64,000 nt of DNA from Eucommia ulmoides (Eukaryota > Streptophyta > Magnoliopsida > Garryales > Eucommiaceae). A model generated the notes under the pieces. That model was not told where the DNA came from, ran no database searches, and saw only the letters and a program-made list of their open reading frames with translations. The stretch's first letter is position 1, and every line of letters starts with the position of its first letter. The stretch is taken from contig CM028333.1 of NCBI GenBank assembly GCA_016647705.1, positions 7,948,616-8,012,615 on the forward strand, given 5' to 3'. A program made the position numbers and the translations under genes. Positions 12,057-23,935 of the stretch are shown piece by piece.

Positions 12057-14171
12057 TGTTGGCCCAGTAGAATACCCAAGAGAGGGGAGGTGAATTGGGT
12101 GATTAAAAAATATTATCAGAATATACTTGAATAAATCCAATAATTAATTTTATGCCTAAATTAATTATTATCTTCATATCACAGCGGAATCAAAATAAAT
12201 CTAAGTGCACACCCAAACAACAAAAATAAACAAATTGAGAAAGCAGCATACCAAATATTTATACTGGTTCACCAAGTTACTCTTGGCTAATCCAGTCCCT
12301 CGAACTCCATGGAGGTCGCATCTACTAAAACCAAGATTTCCTTTAATGGTTGGAACCAAACCCGCACATCGATTCTTTTACAAGCTTAGAATCAACCTTT
12401 ACAATTTTGTTTTCTCAAGGTAAGAAAGAACCTCTACTTTTTACAGGTTAAAAAATAACCTAATTCTTTTTAACTCTAACGCTCAAGAATCACAACCTTA
12501 TCAAAACACTCAAAATATCATTTTACCTGGTAAGGATTGAACTGTTACAAAATCACTCAAAACAAAAATGCAATTCTTATCTAAGAAGAATCACTACCTT
12601 AATCTCTTTACAGGAAGATACTAAAATCCTACTACCCTTGATTAACTATCCCCAATGATATTTAATCCGTCACAACTCACCAATAAAAAAATTGATAAGT
12701 AAATTTCACTCGGAGTTTTTACCACCCCAGTCAAATAAAAACTCAATTAATATCCCAACTAATAATAGAAATATGTGAGATACAAAAATCTGATTTTAAC
12801 AAGAATATGGGTTAGCAAATTGGAGCACGTAATCAGATTCAAGAAATTGTTTGAAAGAATATTTTTTTCAAAAATAAAAAATAATTTCTAAGATCAATTT
12901 CAAAAATAAAATAATAAATAATATGAAAAGATCTCACCCGGAATCCACATAAATCATGATTGGAACAGTATAGCTTCAAATCCGGTATCAACAAGAATAG
13001 ATCGCTGTTGATTATCAGAATTACTCTTAGAATAGCACACAGTATCGTAGAATGATAACTCTTATAAAATCTCTCCCAAAATGATATAAACTGATTTTCT
13101 CTCAGAATGATTAGCTTTTCTTAGAAAATTTGCAAGTCTATATAAAAGCACATATAATCAGTTTCCTAACAGCTAGTTTACAAGAATCATGACAATAAAA
13201 TACTCTTATAGACCCCTTATAACATAAGGACTTCATTTATGTTCAATTTCACTGAAAAACAACTTTTAAAACTCTCAATTAAATTCCCGAAGTATTTCTC
13301 AATCAAAATAAATAAGTGTAGAATCCATTTTAATTACCAAATTGAGAAACATTAACATTTAATGAACCATATTGAAAGGATTTAATTAATATATGAACCA
13401 TATCTTAAATAGTAAGAATATCCTTGAAATCTCTCTCAAATCCTAACAAAAAACGCTTACTTTTGGATTTAAACTATATTCTGAACCAGTACATACGGTT
13501 GACTGCCCAGTCGACTGTCTAACTTAGCTTGCAGCCAAACCATCGCCGCAGCGAGCAGAGGTCGACTGCTCAGTCAACTCGCAAATTCAGAGAGTTAATC
13601 ATGCTTTCACTGGTCGACCGCTTGATCGACTCGTAGATTCAGAGAGTTCAAATGTTTTCACAGATTGACCGGTCAGTAGACTCTTCAATTCAGGATATTT
13701 CATCTTCCTTCACAAAATTCGACTCATCGGTTGACTGCCTCCTTCTAAATCACTTCTCTGATCTCGTTTTTAACCTACTTTCTTTTACAATTTCACTCAT
13801 TTATCCATTTTTATATTTAAATAAGCTCCACTAATATTCTTATATTCCATTTTAGTCATTCAAAAATATTTCTTTTTAATTCACATAGGAGCAAATAAAT
13901 ATACTTAACACAAACACACATAAAAGATAAGATTCATTTTGTGCCATGTGTGTGTTCCTAAATGGGATATTAAGAGTTATTATTTACCTGAGTTGTTTTT
14001 CCTAATTTCTTCAAACTTTTAATACTTCATCATCATCTTGATATCTTCATTAAGCAGCCATTCCATTTGACATCTTCATTACATGAACTTTAAATCACTG
14101 AAACACTTGATCAAATATTAGTTCCACCAAAACATCAATACTTAATTGTTATCAAAATCTTGGGATCAACA
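12057..14171 (-). repeat. 3' LTR of the non-autonomous Sirevirus-like element
   Basis: It starts TGTTGGCCCAGTAG and ends CTTGGGATCAACA on the + strand, with good TG...CA ends. It contains the GTCGAC cluster (13495-13740) also found in its partner. The mismatches and small indels between the two LTRs show the insertion is not recent. Confidence 0.9.
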
Positions 14172-14187
14172 ATCTCCCCCCTTTTTT
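14172..14187 (-). other. polypurine tract
   Basis: The + strand ATCTCCCCCCTTTTTT is AAAAAAGGGGGGAGAT on the minus strand, directly next to the 3' LTR. The same motif occurs at 50874-50889 beside the other Sirevirus-like LTR. Confidence 0.85.
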
Positions 14188-14859
14188 ATGATGACAATTA
14201 AATTTGATATTTTCTTTAAAATAAAATATAAGCACACTCCCACTGAATTCGAGGACAGGTTCTTTAACTCGTTAAAGCGTCACAATGAACATTTCAATAA
14301 TGCACAATTTTAAAAAATACTCAATAAAGCACAATTTTTTAAATTTCTCCCTTTTTGTTAAAACACAATTTTAGAATACTCCCCCTAAACAACACTCATT
14401 TCTCCCCATTTGTCATCTTCAAAAACAAATTTAGATAAGAAGGAAAAAATGACACCCGCTAAGCAACATAATAATAAGCCCATTGAATCAAAAAAATATA
14501 ATCTGTTTTTAAGCATAAAACATTTTCTTTATAAGTGAATATCACATCAACTCAAATTTAAAAAAAAAAAACATTTATCATATCAAGACTATTTTCAACA
14601 AATAGGATGTGGATCATCATTATAGATAATAAATCTAACCAATTGGATCAAGTCTAGGCAATTAATCAAAATCTAAACACTAACAATTAATGAAATCCAA
14701 ATAACCTAGATTAACTATTACAAACTAAAAAAATATTGTTGTGGATCATTTCTGAATAACAATACAGAGATAAAATCTAAGGAGGGCTTTGTCCAGAGAA
14801 ATGATAATAAAGTCCTGTCGGACTAGTGGCTGGCTACTGTTAATACAGAACACCTGGCT

Positions 14860-16130
14860 AAATAATTGAACCTGGAGTCATCTGTTGATGAAGTGGTGTT
14901 GACGGAACTCCTCCAGATGGCCCAACTCCAGATGGTCCTATTTTTGATGGTCCTGTTGCAGTAGGTCCTCCAAAGGACTATTGTGCTCCATACATAGGAT
15001 GGCCTGCAAAATGCGGCTGAGCACTATACTGCCGCTGGTGCCCATGATAAGATGACTGTATGTACTGAAACATTTGGTCCAGACTTCCCGTGACTTTTCC
15101 AAACCCAGCTTTTATGTTCATATTCATCTGCACCACTTTATTTTCCAAGCCAGTCATCCTCTCATCCATCAAGTCAGCATGAATTCTCAAATCATCAATC
15201 TGATCATGAAAATAGTCCATTTTCTATTCCAAGCTTATCTCTCATTTATTTTCTTCTTCTTCCCTATCTATAGCCTGCGTTCTCTGCCTTTTCTGAGACC
15301 TCTTCTTTACCCATCCATTTCTTTTGAACTTATACCCCATCAATGAAGCATTTTGAACATTGATCCATCTTCATGTGGTTATCAAAAACCTCTGCTCATC
15401 AGGATTAACTAGTATTCCAAAGTTATCAAATATCTTCTGGAGTACATCTGCATAAAGTAGTATTCCTGAGGGTTTATTAATAGGATGCATCATATGCTTC
15501 ATCATGATATGGGGTAAGTCAAGCTTTATCTCTTACACAATTTCATTCATTAAGTACAAATCAAAGTCATTCACATTAGCATGACTTCCTTCTCTAGGCA
15601 CAATCGAATAGGTCAGTACTAAGTGAAAAAATCGATGCTCAATGGATAACAAACCTGCTTTGTCTTCCTCTAAATCAATTTTTTCTGCAATTGCCCTTCT
15701 ATTAAAATTTCTTGAAAGCCAATGAGAAGTATTATATGGAAATACATCTCCTCTTGATATTCCCAAAATGTGGCTTAACAATACCGCATCGAAACGAATT
15801 ATTGTTCCTTTAACAAAAGATTTAATTTCAAGATCATTGAAGGTCATATTACTATAAAACATCTGTACCCATACTAGTATCTACTCTTCTTTTTGATTGA
15901 AAAACTCAATCCATCCCAAATTTCTAAAATATGCTTCAATATCAATGTTTTTCTCTTTTAACTCAACAAAATCAGTGGGTTTGCAGCCTAACACCCTTCG
16001 ATTGACAAATTCATCATTATATCTTCTCTTAGCCTTTTCACTTCGAAAGTGAACGGTGTTAAACTTAGGCCTATTCGCATGACTCTCGATTCTAGGAATT
16101 TTTGCACAATGTCAAGCAACCAAACTAGAA
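14860..16130 (-). pseudogene. 'putative plant transposon protein' (PF20167-type) ORF
   Basis: A single minus-strand frame runs from about 16120 to 14860 with only a few stops. The N-terminal part has NTVHFRSEKAKRRYNDEFVN and IEAYFRNLGWIEFF. The core (15862-15533) has FYSNMTFND, SFVKGTIIRFDAVLLSHILG, FFHLVLTYSIVPREGSHANV and DLYLMNEIV. The C-terminal part (15220-14860) is a short coiled coil and then a Q/G/P-rich tail. The core matches what I know as the PF20167 'putative plant transposon protein' domain, often found in plant elements that lack pol. Its function is unknown. Stops at about 15871 and 15533 and in the linker make it a pseudogene. Confidence 0.6.
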
Positions 16131-16699
16131 TATCTCAATAAACCAAAGCTAAACAACCAACTAATCTGAAAATAAACAAACAAACTAAGGTTAATTCGCA
16201 AGAACAGCTGAAACCCTACAATGAGAGAAGGCCAACTTGTTTCGCATGAGAGAGAACACTTCCAACAGTAATCCGAGCCTTAGGTTTGTTGATTCATCCA
16301 AAACGTCTTCAGATCTAAGTCGAAATGGACTAATTTCGTGAGATTTAGGCTTGGGCGAACTTGGGAGATGAAGGATTTTGAGAGAAAAAGGGTTTTGGGG
16401 TTCGGATGAAATGAATTAAAGAAGTTTGGTTTTTATATCCCGACACAATCGGTCGATCGCTCAGTCGACTGACTGAGTTAGAGTGACTCTTGGGATGTGG
16501 ACCTAAAACCTTCGGTCGACTGATCAGTCGACTACTTTTTTCTATTTTGTTCAATTTTATGCATTTAAACCAAATTTGATAATTTTTGCTCAATTTTTTT
16601 ACCTCCTATTTTGATCCACATATATTTTAAAGAATTTACTCACACATTTCAACACATATACACACACACACACACACACATTTGCAAATATCTAAATTT
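16131..16699. other. non-coding interior of the Sirevirus-like element with GTCGAC palindromes
   Basis: No protein family was recognised. 16441-16535 holds GGTCGATCG, CAGTCGACTG and GGTCGACTGATCAGTCGAC, the same palindrome vocabulary as in the LTRs. A CA microsatellite lies at 16662-16680. Confidence 0.5.
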
Positions 16700-18053
16700 C
16701 AAAATGAACGGGCTCAGTTTCCCTAACAAAATTAACGAACTTAAACTTTAAGAATTTTGACATACCTGGATCATCTTTGGGAGCAAGTGGTATGTGTACC
16801 TTAGATGGATTACTAATTTATGATTTTACATCCTTTGATTTCACCAATACTTGATTTTTCATCTTGATTTCCTCCTTCTTAGATACATAATTTCTTTGAG
16901 CTGATTCGGTAAGAACATTTTTGCCTTTGTCTGTTGCTTCATGCTGCTTTGGCACAACTTTGTAAAAGAATCTTTTATTGTGCTAGTATTTTTCCGTTTG
17001 TTGTGGATAAGTTTTGTCAGCTCTCACATATTGAGCTTGTTGTTGCTGTACTCTTATATGTGGCACGTGCTTATTCTTCTTAATAGAAACATTGAACCTT
17101 GATTCCCTCTTTGGCATGACATATTTATTGTACCTTCTTGTCTGTTCATATCTTCTTGTCGGTATGTGATATTCATTGTACTTTTGTTTGAATCTCTGAT
17201 TTGTACTTGCATCAAAATTTTCTCTTTTTTGTATTCAGTTATTTCTGGATCCAACAGGGTAACCATGCAATAAATAACAAGAGTTTTCATAGAGATTAAA
17301 TTTACCACAATAGAAACACTTAATACTGTTAGTACACCTCTTCAAATAGTCAGTGTTTCTTACCGGAGTATAAGATTTTCTGCGATTTTGAGAAGCAATT
17401 TTAGTAACTATTGGTTTTTCAAAACATTTAGTACTTTCAACATTCTTGAATTTATCCATTACTTCCCTAAGCTCCTTTTGAGTCTTCTCAAGTAGTCGTT
17501 CATTGGTGCTAACGTTTACTTGTAGACCAAAATTCTTTTTATGCATAAATTCAAGATTATTCTTAAAAATTTGGCAATCATTTTTAACAGAATGAATTTT
17601 TAAATGAGTTCTATCGAGTTCACACCTTGTATTATCCAATTCAATACTCAAGGTCTTATTCAAAGTTTCAAGATTTTTTCTTTTTAATTCATTCTGTTGA
17701 AGATCATAAAAATCGTTTTTCAAAACCTCAGTCTCATCCTCAAGAGACTCAACTTTATCATACAACTGACTGATTCCTGATAAAGCGTTTTTAAACTCAA
17801 TAGTTTCAAAATATTTGTCCAAATTCTTTTTCTTGAGAGACTTGATAGTACTAAATTTCTTGTTTTCAAGAGTTGCAATCTTTTGCTCTAATTTAAAATT
17901 ATTTTTTCCAAAAATATAAGCAATAAATGTCTCAATAGCTTTATCTGTATTCTCATTATTACAAATAATATCAGATTCATGATCAGAACAATGACTATTA
18001 GGAGATGCAAAGTTAACAATAGCGCACATAATATCAGAATCAGGACAATCCAT
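16700..18053 (-). pseudogene. Sirevirus-type gag C-terminal region, coiled coil and damaged zinc knuckle
   Basis: An open frame of 272 residues (18053-17235) starts MDCPDSDIM. It has a long heptad-rich coiled coil at about residues 50-200 (for example LEQKIATLENKKFSTIKSLK). It ends in a zinc-knuckle remnant CFYCGKFNLYENSC, where the family CX2CX4HX4C histidine is replaced. Downstream frames to about 16700 still read as gag tail (ending near LAPKDDPGMSK) but are shifted. Gag builds the particle. The N-terminal gag core expected upstream is missing, so the frame begins close to the PBS side. Confidence 0.65.
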
Positions 18054-18089
18054 ATAATCTTTGTTAGCTAATAAATTCGAGTTAAACCA

Positions 18090-18101
18090 GCTCTGATACT
18101 A
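18090..18101 (-). other. primer-binding site (initiator tRNA-Met type)
   Basis: The + strand reads GCTCTGATACTA, which is TAGTATCAGAGC on the minus strand. The usual copia site is TGGTATCAGAGC. It lies 2 bp inside the 5' LTR. Confidence 0.85.
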
Positions 18102-18103
18102 AT

Positions 18104-20223
18104 TATTGGTTTAGTAGAATACCCAAGAGAAGGGGTGAATTGAGTAATTAAAAAATATTATCAGAATATACTTGAATAAATCTAATAATTAATTTTACGC
18201 CTAAATTAATTATTATCTTTATATCATAGCGGACTTAAAATAAATCTAAGTGCACACCCAAACAATAAAAATAAACAAATTAAGAAAGTAGCACACCAGA
18301 GATTTATACTGGTTCACCAAACTACTCTTGGTTAATCTAATCCCCCGAGCTCCATGGAGGTCGCACCTACTAAAACTAAGATTATTTTAAAGGTAAGAAC
18401 CAAACCCGCACACCGATTCTTTTATAGGCTCAGAATAAACCTTTATAATTTTCTTTTCTCAAGTTAAGGAAGAACCTCTACTTTTTACAGGCTAAAAAAT
18501 AACCTAATTCTTTTTAATACTAAAGCTCAAGAATCACAACCTCACCAAAACACTCCAAATATCTTTTTACCCGGTAAGGATTGAACAGTTACAAAATCAC
18601 TCAAAACAAAAATACAATTCTTATCTAAGAAGAATCACTACCTTAGTCTCTTTACAGGAAGAAACTAAAACCTTACTACCCTTGATTAAATATCCCCAAT
18701 GATATTTAATCTGTCACAACTCACTAATACAAAAATTGATAAGTAAATCTTACTCGAAGTTTCTACCACCATAGTCAAATAAAAACTCAATTAATATCCC
18801 AACTAGTGATAGAAATACGTGAGATACATAAATATGATTTTAACAAGAATATGGGTAGTAAATTAGAGCACGTAATCGGATTCAAGAAATTGTTTGAAAG
18901 AATATTTTCTTTAAAAATCAAAAATAATTTCTAAAATCAATTTCTAAAATAAAATAATAAACAATAAATAATATGGAAAGATCTCACCCGGAATCTACAT
19001 AAATAATGATTAGAACAGTATACCTTCAAATCTGGTATCAGTAAGAATAGATCCCAGTTAATTATCAGAATCACTCTTAGAATAACTCACAGTATCGTTG
19101 AATTATAAATCTTGTAAAATCTCTCCCAAAATGATATAAACTGATTTTCTCTCAGAATAATTAGCTTTTCTTAGAAAATTCGCAGGTCTATATAAAGGCA
19201 CATGTAATCAACTTCCTAACGGCTAGTTTACAAGTGTCATGACAATAAAATACTCTTATAGACCCCTTATAACATAAGGACTTTATTTAGGTTCAATTTC
19301 ACTTAAAAACAACTTTTAAAACTCTCAATTAAATCCCCGAAGCATTTCTCAATCAAAATAAATAACTGTAGACTCCATTTTAATTACCAAATTGAGAAAC
19401 ATTAACATTTAATGAACCATATTGAAATGATTTAATTAGTATATGAACCATATCTTAAATAGTAAGAATATCCCCGAAATGTTTCTCAAATCCTAACAAA
19501 AAACGGCTACTTTTGGATTTAAACTATATTCTGAACCAACACATACGGTCGACTACCCAGTCGACTGTCCAACTCAGCTTGCAGCCAAACCATCGCCGCA
19601 GTGAGCATAGGTCGACTGCTCGGTCGACTCACAGATTCAGAGAGTTAGTCATACTTTCACCGGTCGAACGCTCTGTTGACTAGCAGATTCAGAGAGTTCA
19701 GATGTTTTCACAAGTCAACCGGTCGGTCGACTCTTCAATTCAGGATGTTTCATCTTCCTTCTCCGGTCGACTCCTCAGTCAACTGCCTGCTTCTGAATCA
19801 CTTCTCTGATCTCGTTTTTAACCTACTTTCTTTTGAGATTTTGCCCATTTATCTATTTTTATATTTAAATAAGCTCCACTAATATTCTTATATTCTATTT
19901 TAGTCATTAAAAAATATTTATTTTTAATTTACATAAGAGCAAATAAATATACTTAACAAAAATACACATAAAAGATAAGATTCATTTTGTGTCATCTGTG
20001 TGTTCCTAAATGGGATAATATTAAGAGTTAATATTTACCTGGGTTATTTTCCCTAATTTCTTCAAATTCTTAATACTTCTTCATCATCTTGATATCTTTA
20101 TTAAGCATCCATTCCATTTGACATCTTCATTACAGGAACTTTAAATCACTGAAACACTTGATCAAACATTAGTTCCACCAAAACATCAATACTTAATTGT
20201 TCATCAAAATCTTGGGATCAATA
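18104..20223 (-). repeat. 5' LTR of the non-autonomous Sirevirus-like element
   Basis: It is colinear with 12057-14171 over its whole length, with roughly nine of ten bases matching in the blocks I compared by eye. The outer end reads CTTGGGATCAATA on the + strand, where the other copy has CAACA. A cluster of GTCGAC-type palindromes lies at 19545-19780. Confidence 0.9.
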
Positions 20224-22571
20224 AAAACCAAAACCAAAACCAATGTGCACACATCAATGCTTTCCTAAGAATAAAAAATAATGAGATGTTACAACAGTTC
20301 AGAATCTTGGACATACAAGCACTAATACTACCATTTAGAGTTCGAAAATTTTACATGCATTGGTTGTAAAACACTAGCTTCAAAGAGTATTAGAACATAC
20401 CTGAAATTTTCGAAATATTCATGAAACCCATGATGAAACTACGGATCAAACCATTCAGACCAAAACAAAGCCATCGGGGGACCATTAGAACATACCTGAA
20501 ATTTAGATCAAATGAATGAACACATCAGTCAAAATCATAAACTAACCCAAATCCCATCTCAAGATTTCTTCATTTTCAGATACCCAAAAAAGAGGGGAAA
20601 AAATCAGAGCAATTTTGAATCAATCAGCATAATCGACTGTAAAATCGACTTGTAATTGAAAAATCAATGGTAAAAAGAAACAAACCATTGTGAGAAGACA
20701 AACTCAGATCGAAGGGGCATAATGGCCATGGCGATGGTATAGACAATGGCGAGGTAGGTTAGGAGATTCAACAACAGTAAATCAAAACACCGATACAAAA
20801 TACAAAATCAATCTATACTCGTATGTCAAGCTACAGTCAGCTCGAGGACCCTTGAGCTTTCATTGCTTCCCCAACAAATACAAAATCAATCAGAACACAG
20901 ATAGCAAAAAGACAGAAACTTTACAAATAATTGGTCTGTCCAAGGGTGATGCAGTTTACGCTTTTTAAATAATTTTTCAGAAATGACTCATTTATAATCA
21001 GTTTGGTGAAAAACATTGATATTTTTCTTTCTAAACGAACAAACTTCACTTTTTGTAAAAATCAGAAATGGCAGTCCCACAGGACATTAGAAATTTTTCT
21101 AACAATGAAATTATCTAACCAGAAAATCCGGAGAATTTATAGGATGTTATTAAATCAACGTAATTCTAGCTATTACCATTAGGTATGGTCATATGAGCTT
21201 GCTCTAGATATATAGGCCATTTTTTTAAAAATTATTTTGGTAGTTTAGGGTGCATGTTCAGAATTTTTATTGGAATTAAAATCTCATTAAAGTCATGCAG
21301 TTAGACTATATCAATGTTGCTAGTGACTTCCATTATTATACATACCTATCAGAATTCCTAAAATGTTAGAATCTGTAAGCAGGATTTTTTATCAGGTTAA
21401 GACAATTTAGAGTTCATGGTCATATGAAAAGATTCTGGAGGACCAAGATTTAATGGATATGAAAAGCATAAATTCACATGTATAAGTTTCAAAAAATTCC
21501 TAAAACCAGTTTCAACAAATTGATTTTCGAGAAATCCATATCCAAAAATGTCTTCATCAAACGACTCCATCACTAAAACAAGTTTCGAGAAATTCTAGTA
21601 TCGATCCAATTTTGGAATTAATTTCTAAACACAAATTATTCCAAAATAAAAAATAAAAAAATTACGAACTGATATCACTCCAAGAAGAGGAAATTCAAGA
21701 CTTCCTTACCAGTTTCGCAAATATCTCCAAGCAAACTCTCTATTCTAGCGGTGAAAACGCCCAAACCTAGGAAACCACCCGATGTCACAATACCTCAAAA
21801 TCACCAATAATACTCTTCTATTTCAAGAATTTTGTTCTAGATTGCAAATGAACACAAGATGATTGTTTCCAATTAAAAAAAAAAAAAAAAATCGCAAAAT
21901 TTTAGGAGAGAATGAAACAGGGAACAACAGTGGATGGGAACGGAGAGATTGAACCTGGTTGAGATGGATACGACGACGAAGGCGAGCTGCGAGTCTGCGA
22001 TGACGAAGATTGGCGGTGAGGCTTGTGACAATGACGACCGTGAAAGTTGCAACGATGACTGTTGGATGTGATTGGTTCGACGATAACGTCTGGTTGCGAC
22101 GGTGGACGATTGAGATGGTCTCCGAGAGCGGTGGGCAAATGGCTGAACAATTTCACCGAAATGAGTTTGAGACTTGAGAGAGAGGTGTTTTGACAAAAAA
22201 CAGTAGATTCAGTATATACAGGCGAGATAGATGAGTGGGCTATAATATTCGCGTTTCTAAAATTAGGGATTCGATCAATTATTTATTTGGTTTCTCCATT
22301 AAATATTTAAGACACTAATTTTCCCTTTAAAATTTTGTCTTAATAAAAAAATTGTTTTCGCAAATTTAGTTATTTTCAATAACTGAATATTTTTTTTTAT
22401 TTTAATTAATTTTTTTAATTAAACACATCGATATCAAATTTTGACACCAAATTTTGCAACCAAAATTATAACATTTAGCGGCAATCATAATAAATTAATG
22501 ACAATTAAATAATTTGTTGCTAAAAACATATCATTAATGACTATTTTTTAACTGCCGCTAAAATAATTGCC
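20224..22571. other. right interior of the CACTA element, no gene recognised
   Basis: Non-coding sequence of ordinary complexity; 21900-22200 is GC-richer and read on the minus strand gives a serine/arginine-rich open frame of about 107 residues that I do not recognise. It may be a captured host fragment. Near 22450-22560 short repeats of the type 'tgccgctaaa' and 'taatgac' precede a second transposon terminus. Confidence 0.45.
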
Positions 22572-22596
22572 ACTACAGACAATTTTTGTTGTAGTG
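22572..22596. repeat. second CACTA-like terminus
   Basis: CACTACAGACAATTTTTGTT followed by GTAGTG forms a hairpin, and its end reads ...TTTTTGTTGTAGTG like a CACTA right end. The bases after it (agg) do not match the GTT duplication, so it is not the partner of 10409. I did not find a left partner. Confidence 0.55.
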
Positions 22597-23392
22597 AGGT
22601 GACCAAATCTGGGGGTTGATGTATGACGGAGTGACGGTGATGGCGTTGGTGAGGCCGATGAAGACAAGGCCGATGTGCGATGAACCTCGACATTGATGGC
22701 AGTGGTGGTGGCCGCCTGCAAGAAGAGAGTAAAAGGGAGAGAAGATAGTAAGAAAGAGAGAGAGAGGGGAGACCTCTTACATTTGGTCAAAGGTGATGGA
22801 GATGGAGCGGTGAAGGCGATGGAGCAAGATGAGCATTGAGAGGAGGATGAACCGATGAAGAGGAAATCAAGCGATGAAAGAGAGAGTGAGGGTTGATGAA
22901 GAAGAGGATTTCGGGAGCGGGAACACTAAAATTTTCCACTGCCTTTTTTTGTGTGGGTTAAGTTGAGCCCCATTTTTTTTTTTTATTATTATTATACTTA
23001 TTAATTTTTTTAATATATGTATTAGGACACTATTAAGTAACTTATAATTAAATAATTAAATTATAATAGAATATAAAATTGTGCTCTAATATAGTCTCTG
23101 TTTTTATGGCACTATTTTCTGTCCTTTTACATTATATATAGATATTAATTTATTTAATTACTAATTAAATTCTATTGGGACACTACTTTGTGTCCTTTAA
23201 ATATTTGATTATAGGACACAATACATATAATGTCCTAAAAAGTATCTTTATAGGGCACAAGACATATAGTGTCCCAACAAATTGACTTTTATGCGACACT
23301 TCCAATTTTTTGCTCCGAAAAGTACTTTTATAGAGTATAATACATATAGTGTCCTAACAGAAGTGCCCTTATAGACAGTTTTTGTTATAGTG
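22597..23392. other. right subterminal region of the CACTA element
   Basis: 22610-22930 is GC-richer with purine repeats. From 23020 to 23390 the motifs 'gtgtcc(t/c)', 'gggcac' and 'atatagt' recur many times, in both orientations relative to the left end. Confidence 0.6.
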
Positions 23393-23395
23393 GTT

Positions 23396-23468
23396 AAAGG
23401 AGGAAGGCGAAGAGATTTTCGACATGTGAGAAACTATTTGCACGTGCTGAGAATTTCTGGCACCATCA
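23396..23468 (+). repeat. 3' LTR of the Tat-like element, last part
   Basis: This is the continuation of the LTR after the CACTA insertion. 'ggaggaaggcgaagagatttt' through 'tggcaccatca' aligns with the PBS-proximal end of the LTR at 1197-1270. Rejoining 9824-10408 with this part gives about 658 bp, against 622 bp for the related LTR. Confidence 0.75.
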
Positions 23469-23728
23469 GTATAGAAGTGTGCTTCTTCCATCACCTAATG
23501 AAGAATTTTCTTCCATTGATAGATCCACGTCGTTGTTGATACTGAAATTACAATCTGTCGAAATCAAACACCTTTTATTGAAAGGTTTGTCCTCTATTGT
23601 GGCTTCTTCCATTGAAACTATAAGTCTCTCCATTATCTCACTTATACTTTTGAACACTTTCTAGTTCCATGCACGAACAGGGATCCCCTGAGTCTTTCTT
23701 TAATAGTAATGGCCTCATTTCACTCCTC

Positions 23729-23935
23729 TATTATACCTCTCTTTATTTTTTACTATTACAAATCTTATGCAATTTCTATTGTTATAAAACCCTAGTCGTT
23801 ATTCTTCTTCATTTTCAACTGCTACAAAACCTGTAATCATTTCATATTCATTTAGAAACAGTTACAAAATCTGTATTCTTATATAAATAAGATCTTAATA
23901 TGTAATAGAAATTTATTGAGTTTTTATTTCTCACA
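23729..23935 (+). repeat. 5' LTR of the plus-strand copia element
   Basis: Shares 'ctctttatttt', 'actattacaaatc', 'ttattcttcttcattttc', 'tattcttatataaa' and 'ttgagttttcatttct'-like blocks with 27448-27653 in the same order. It ends TTTCTCACA just before TGGTATCAG. Confidence 0.85.

Larger units (their letters stand above)
12057..20223 (-). mobile_element. non-autonomous Sirevirus-like Ty1/copia LTR element (8.2 kb)
   Basis: Two LTRs of about 2.1 kb (12057-14171 and 18104-20223) flank a 3.9-kb interior. A perfect 5-bp duplication AAAAC sits at 12052-12056 and 20224-20228. The PBS (18090-18101) is complementary to initiator tRNA-Met, and the PPT is at 14172-14187, so the element reads on the minus strand. 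The interior carries a gag-like coiled-coil ORF and a 'putative plant transposon protein' ORF, with no protease, integrase, reverse transcriptase or RNase H. It must therefore have used enzymes from a relative. LTR ends (TGTTG/...CCAACA) and the PBS match those of the Sirevirus-like element at 43816-53069. Confidence 0.88.
10409..23392. mobile_element. CACTA (En/Spm-type) DNA transposon, non-autonomous, with an LTR element nested inside
   Basis: The left end is CACTACAACGAAAATGGCC. The right end, ...ACAGTTTTTGTTATAGTG, is its inverse complement with a few changes. Both sides carry the 3-bp duplication GTT (10406-10408 and 23393-23395), as expected for CACTA elements. Subterminal regions at 10440-10760 and 23020-23390 share short motifs such as 'gtgtcc(c/t)', 'gggcac' and 'ttatagg', typical of transposase-binding subterminal repeats. 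Without the nested LTR element it is about 4.8 kb. I see no transposase gene, so it must have moved with help. 10765-12051 is AT-rich and non-coding, with a 40-bp poly-A run at 11311-11351. Confidence 0.82.
8140..23468 (+). mobile_element. Tat-like Ty3/gypsy element, 3' portion, with nested insertions
   Basis: In order on the + strand there are an antisense gene (8277-9545), a purine tract AGGAGAGAAAA (about 9813-9823) and an LTR that starts TGATATGGG at 9824. The LTR is interrupted at 10408 by a CACTA transposon and resumes at 23396, ending ...TGGCACCATCA at 23468. No PBS follows the LTR end, so this is the 3' LTR; the bases after it (23469-23473, gtata) would be a target-site copy. The 5' half, with gag and pol, is absent from the window. 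The left limit is approximate. Confidence 0.65.

Noticed and set aside
16345..16593. 82-codon minus-strand open frame in the non-autonomous Sirevirus-like element
   Set aside because: It lies over the GTCGAC palindromes, has no resemblance to gag or pol, and is probably chance.
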